DNA from: Pseudo-nitzschia pungens
Taxonomy: Eukaryota > Bacillariophyta > Bacillariophyceae > Bacillariales > Bacillariaceae
Direction of reading: 5' to 3'
Length of the DNA stretch: 64,000 nt
NCBI GenBank assembly: GCA_037355855.1
Contig: CM074761.1
Location: 5,475,346-5,539,345 of the forward strand
In this document: positions 62,359 to 64,000 of the stretch, piece by piece
Numbering within the stretch: the stretch's first letter is position 1
Layout of the letters: the number at the start of each line of letters is the position of its first letter
The notes under the pieces: generated by a model
What the model saw: the letters and a program-made list of their open reading frames with translations, nothing else
Told to the model about the DNA's origin: nothing
Database searches by the model: none
Position numbers and translations under genes: made by a program

Positions 62359-64000
62359 GGTCTTACTCGTAATTGGTACAGATTCGTACCCTACAATGTC
62401 AACTCTCATCCGCCCAATTCTCCCTCCAGACTCCCGACCCCGATCGAAAACGGACCATGCCGGCACAGGGTCCACCCTCGTCTCGAGACGGCAGCGGCGA
62501 TCGTAGAAACACCAACCAACACCAACAGCAACAGCAGCAGCAGCAGCGGCAACAGCGGCAACCATCCCGATCGCTGGACGGCGGAACGCCTCTGCCGGGC
62601 GTCGTACCAGGAGCTGGGTTCTCCCTCCGAGGTCCAGGACCTGTTCAAGAAGCACCTGCTGCGCAACCGCAAGTGCCGGTCCTCCCTGGAAGTCTTGCTG
62701 TCGGCGGAGAGTCGGACCACCCGGGATTATTCCCTCGAGATCGATGCCTTCGACTTGTTCGAGGCCGACCCGGTGCTGGGGCACTTGCTGCTGAGGTTTC
62801 CCAACACTCTGGTGCCCCTTCTGGAACAGGCCATTGTCGAGGCCCAGACCGATCTGAAGGCGCAGCTGGAAGAAGAGGATGAACAGAACGAGCGGGAACA
62901 ACAACAACAACAAGAAGATCGAGAAGAAGAAGAGGAACGAGACGAAGGACACCACCGATCATCAAGCGAGGACGAATCCAACACCGGGAGGGGACGTCGT
63001 TTCAGGAGAACAAAGGCAAGCTCCAAATCCAAATCCAAGTCCAAATCCAAATCCAAATCCAAATCCAAATCCAAATCCAAATCCAAAGCAACCAAAAACA
63101 ACGCTATCCAAACCAATGCAATCCCAATCCCAATCCCAATCCCCCACCGATCCGTCAAGGGAAACGCCGGATCCCGGGTCCACGCCCGCATCTTCCACCT
63201 CCCCCCGACCTGTTCCCGAACCTCTGTCGCCTGCGAAGCCAACGACGTGGGAAAGATCGTCCAGCTCTCGGGAACGGTGGTCCGGACTTCCACGGTCCAG
63301 ATGTACGAGTCGGCCCGGACCTACAAGTGCACCGGCAAAAAGGGCTGCTCCCGGACCTTTGTGCAGGAGGCGGACCTCGAGCAGGCCAACAACGCCATGG
63401 TGGTCCCGGACCGGTGCCCCCTCTACACCGAGGAGGGCGACCGCTGCGGGGGGACCAACCTCCGGCCCACGCCGGACGGATCCGTCCACACGGATTACCA
63501 GGAGATCAAGATACAGGAGGCGGCATCCCGGATCGGCGTCGGAAACATCCCCCGGTCGCTGCTGATCAAGCTCCAGCACGACCTGGTGGACTCGTGCCAG
63601 CCGGGGGACGAGGTGGTGGTGGTGGGGATACTCCTAGCGCAGTGGCAGCAAAACGCCGCGCAGCCCGGGCTCGAGTGCGGGGTGGGCATGGCCCTCAAGG
63701 CCCACTCGGTGCGGGTCACCCAGGAAAACGGTGCCTCCGCTTCCGCTTCCGCCTCCTCCTCGGCCTATTTCGCCGGCGACTCGCGGGTCGGGGAGCTCCA
63801 AAAGTACCGGAAGGAATTCGACGACTTTTGGGAAGCCGGGGGACGCCGGGACTACCCGATCGCGGCGCGGGATTTCATCTGCACGGCGGTCTGTCCCAAG
63901 CTGTACGGACTCAAGGTGATCAAGCTCGCCCTGCTCCTCACCCTGATCGGGGGAGTGGCGTCGAATTCCCTCGACGATGGCGATGGCGATGGCGATGGCG
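62359..64000 (+). CDS. MCM9 helicase, N-terminal part (runs off the window)
   Basis: MCM9 works with MCM8 in DNA interstrand-crosslink and recombination repair. The frame is open from after the stop at 62358 to the window end. Recognisable from about 62560: WTAERLCRASYQELG, FDLFEADPVLG, LSGTVVRTSTVQMYES, a zinc ribbon (CTGKKGC ... RCPLY ... RCGG), the signature YQEIKIQEAASRIGVG-IPRS, DLVDSCQPGD, FDDFWEAGGRR, then CPKLYGLKVIKLALLLTLIGG before the ATPase. IKIQE and the DFWE block fit MCM9 better than MCM2-7. There is an inserted Lys-Ser repeat, and an Asp-Gly repeat begins at the window edge. No in-frame ATG precedes 63301; ATGs at 62396 and 62457 are in other frames, so an upstream exon or a frame error is likely. 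Confidence 0.85.
62520..62562 (+). repeat. CAG/CAA repeat in the MCM9 5' region
   Basis: AACAGCAACAGCAGCAGCAGC-type run. In the MCM9 frame it reads Asn/Ser; in the next frame it is poly-Gln and is preceded by an ATG at 62457. A slippage indel here could explain the missing in-frame start. Confidence 0.75.
63022..63087 (+). repeat. AAATCC hexamer repeat encoding Lys-Ser
   Basis: About eleven units within MCM9, read as alternating Lys-Ser; located between the acidic linker and the OB-fold region. A shorter CAATCC run follows at 63119-63140 (Ile-Pro). Confidence 0.92.

Noticed and set aside
62350..62429. Possible 80-bp intron (GTAAGT ... CCTCCAG) before MCM9
   Set aside because: Splice sites look good, but the upstream exon in the required phase has a stop at 62291 and no ATG, and GTAAG belongs to the dispersed motif. 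Kept only as a possibility.

Overview
The window looks like nuclear DNA of a stramenopile, most likely a diatom. Three things support this. The transposon load includes a Crypton-type tyrosine recombinase, Ty3-like LTR elements with unusual Gag zinc knuckles, and LINEs with an APE endonuclease and RNase H. One host gene (56020-56931) has a secretory signal ending in a GAF-S motif, as in diatom plastid presequences. The host genes are single-exon and lie in AT-rich, microsatellite-rich spacers. No bacterial operons, rRNA or tRNA genes were recognised. The assignment to diatoms is an inference.

Region 1 (1-4190) is repeat-dominated: a 181-bp satellite array, a GAC microsatellite and a 1.3-kb minisatellite. 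Region 2 (about 4190-35493) is a nest of retroelements. LINE copy L1 (minus strand, about 4190-13645, 3' end replaced) abuts the leader of a Ty3-like element called B here. B is split at 16196 by a second Ty3-like element, A1 (16197-32984, target duplication GGAAT). A1 is split in its pol gene by a complete LINE, L2 (19309-30252, 18-bp target duplication). Exact target duplications let the nest be read in time order: B, then A1, then L2. Region 3 (36249-44634) is a Crypton-like tyrosine recombinase gene, split near its 3' end by a sister copy of A, A2 (38602-44459, target duplication AGAGA). Removing the inserts leaves the B, A1 and Crypton reading frames continuous, apart from one TGA in B.

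Region 4 (44635-51076) holds a decayed DD35D transposase gene, a 64-bp direct duplication and a 1.2-kb foldback element with nested inverted repeats. Region 5 (51077-64000) is host-like. It has a serine-rich protein gene (53084-54124), a probable plastid-targeted Ala-rich helical protein gene (56020-56931), a basic/charged protein gene (59319-60200) and, running off the right edge, a gene for the MCM9 helicase. Between these genes a short motif related to GTAAGGTTTAC recurs on both strands.

Functionally, the autonomous elements carry full enzyme sets: Gag, protease, RT, RNase H and integrase for A; ORF1 plus endonuclease, RT and RNase H for the LINE. A1 and A2 each have apparently identical LTR pairs, and their pol proteins are nearly the same while the DNA differs mostly at silent sites. 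This indicates recent activity and selection on the elements' proteins.
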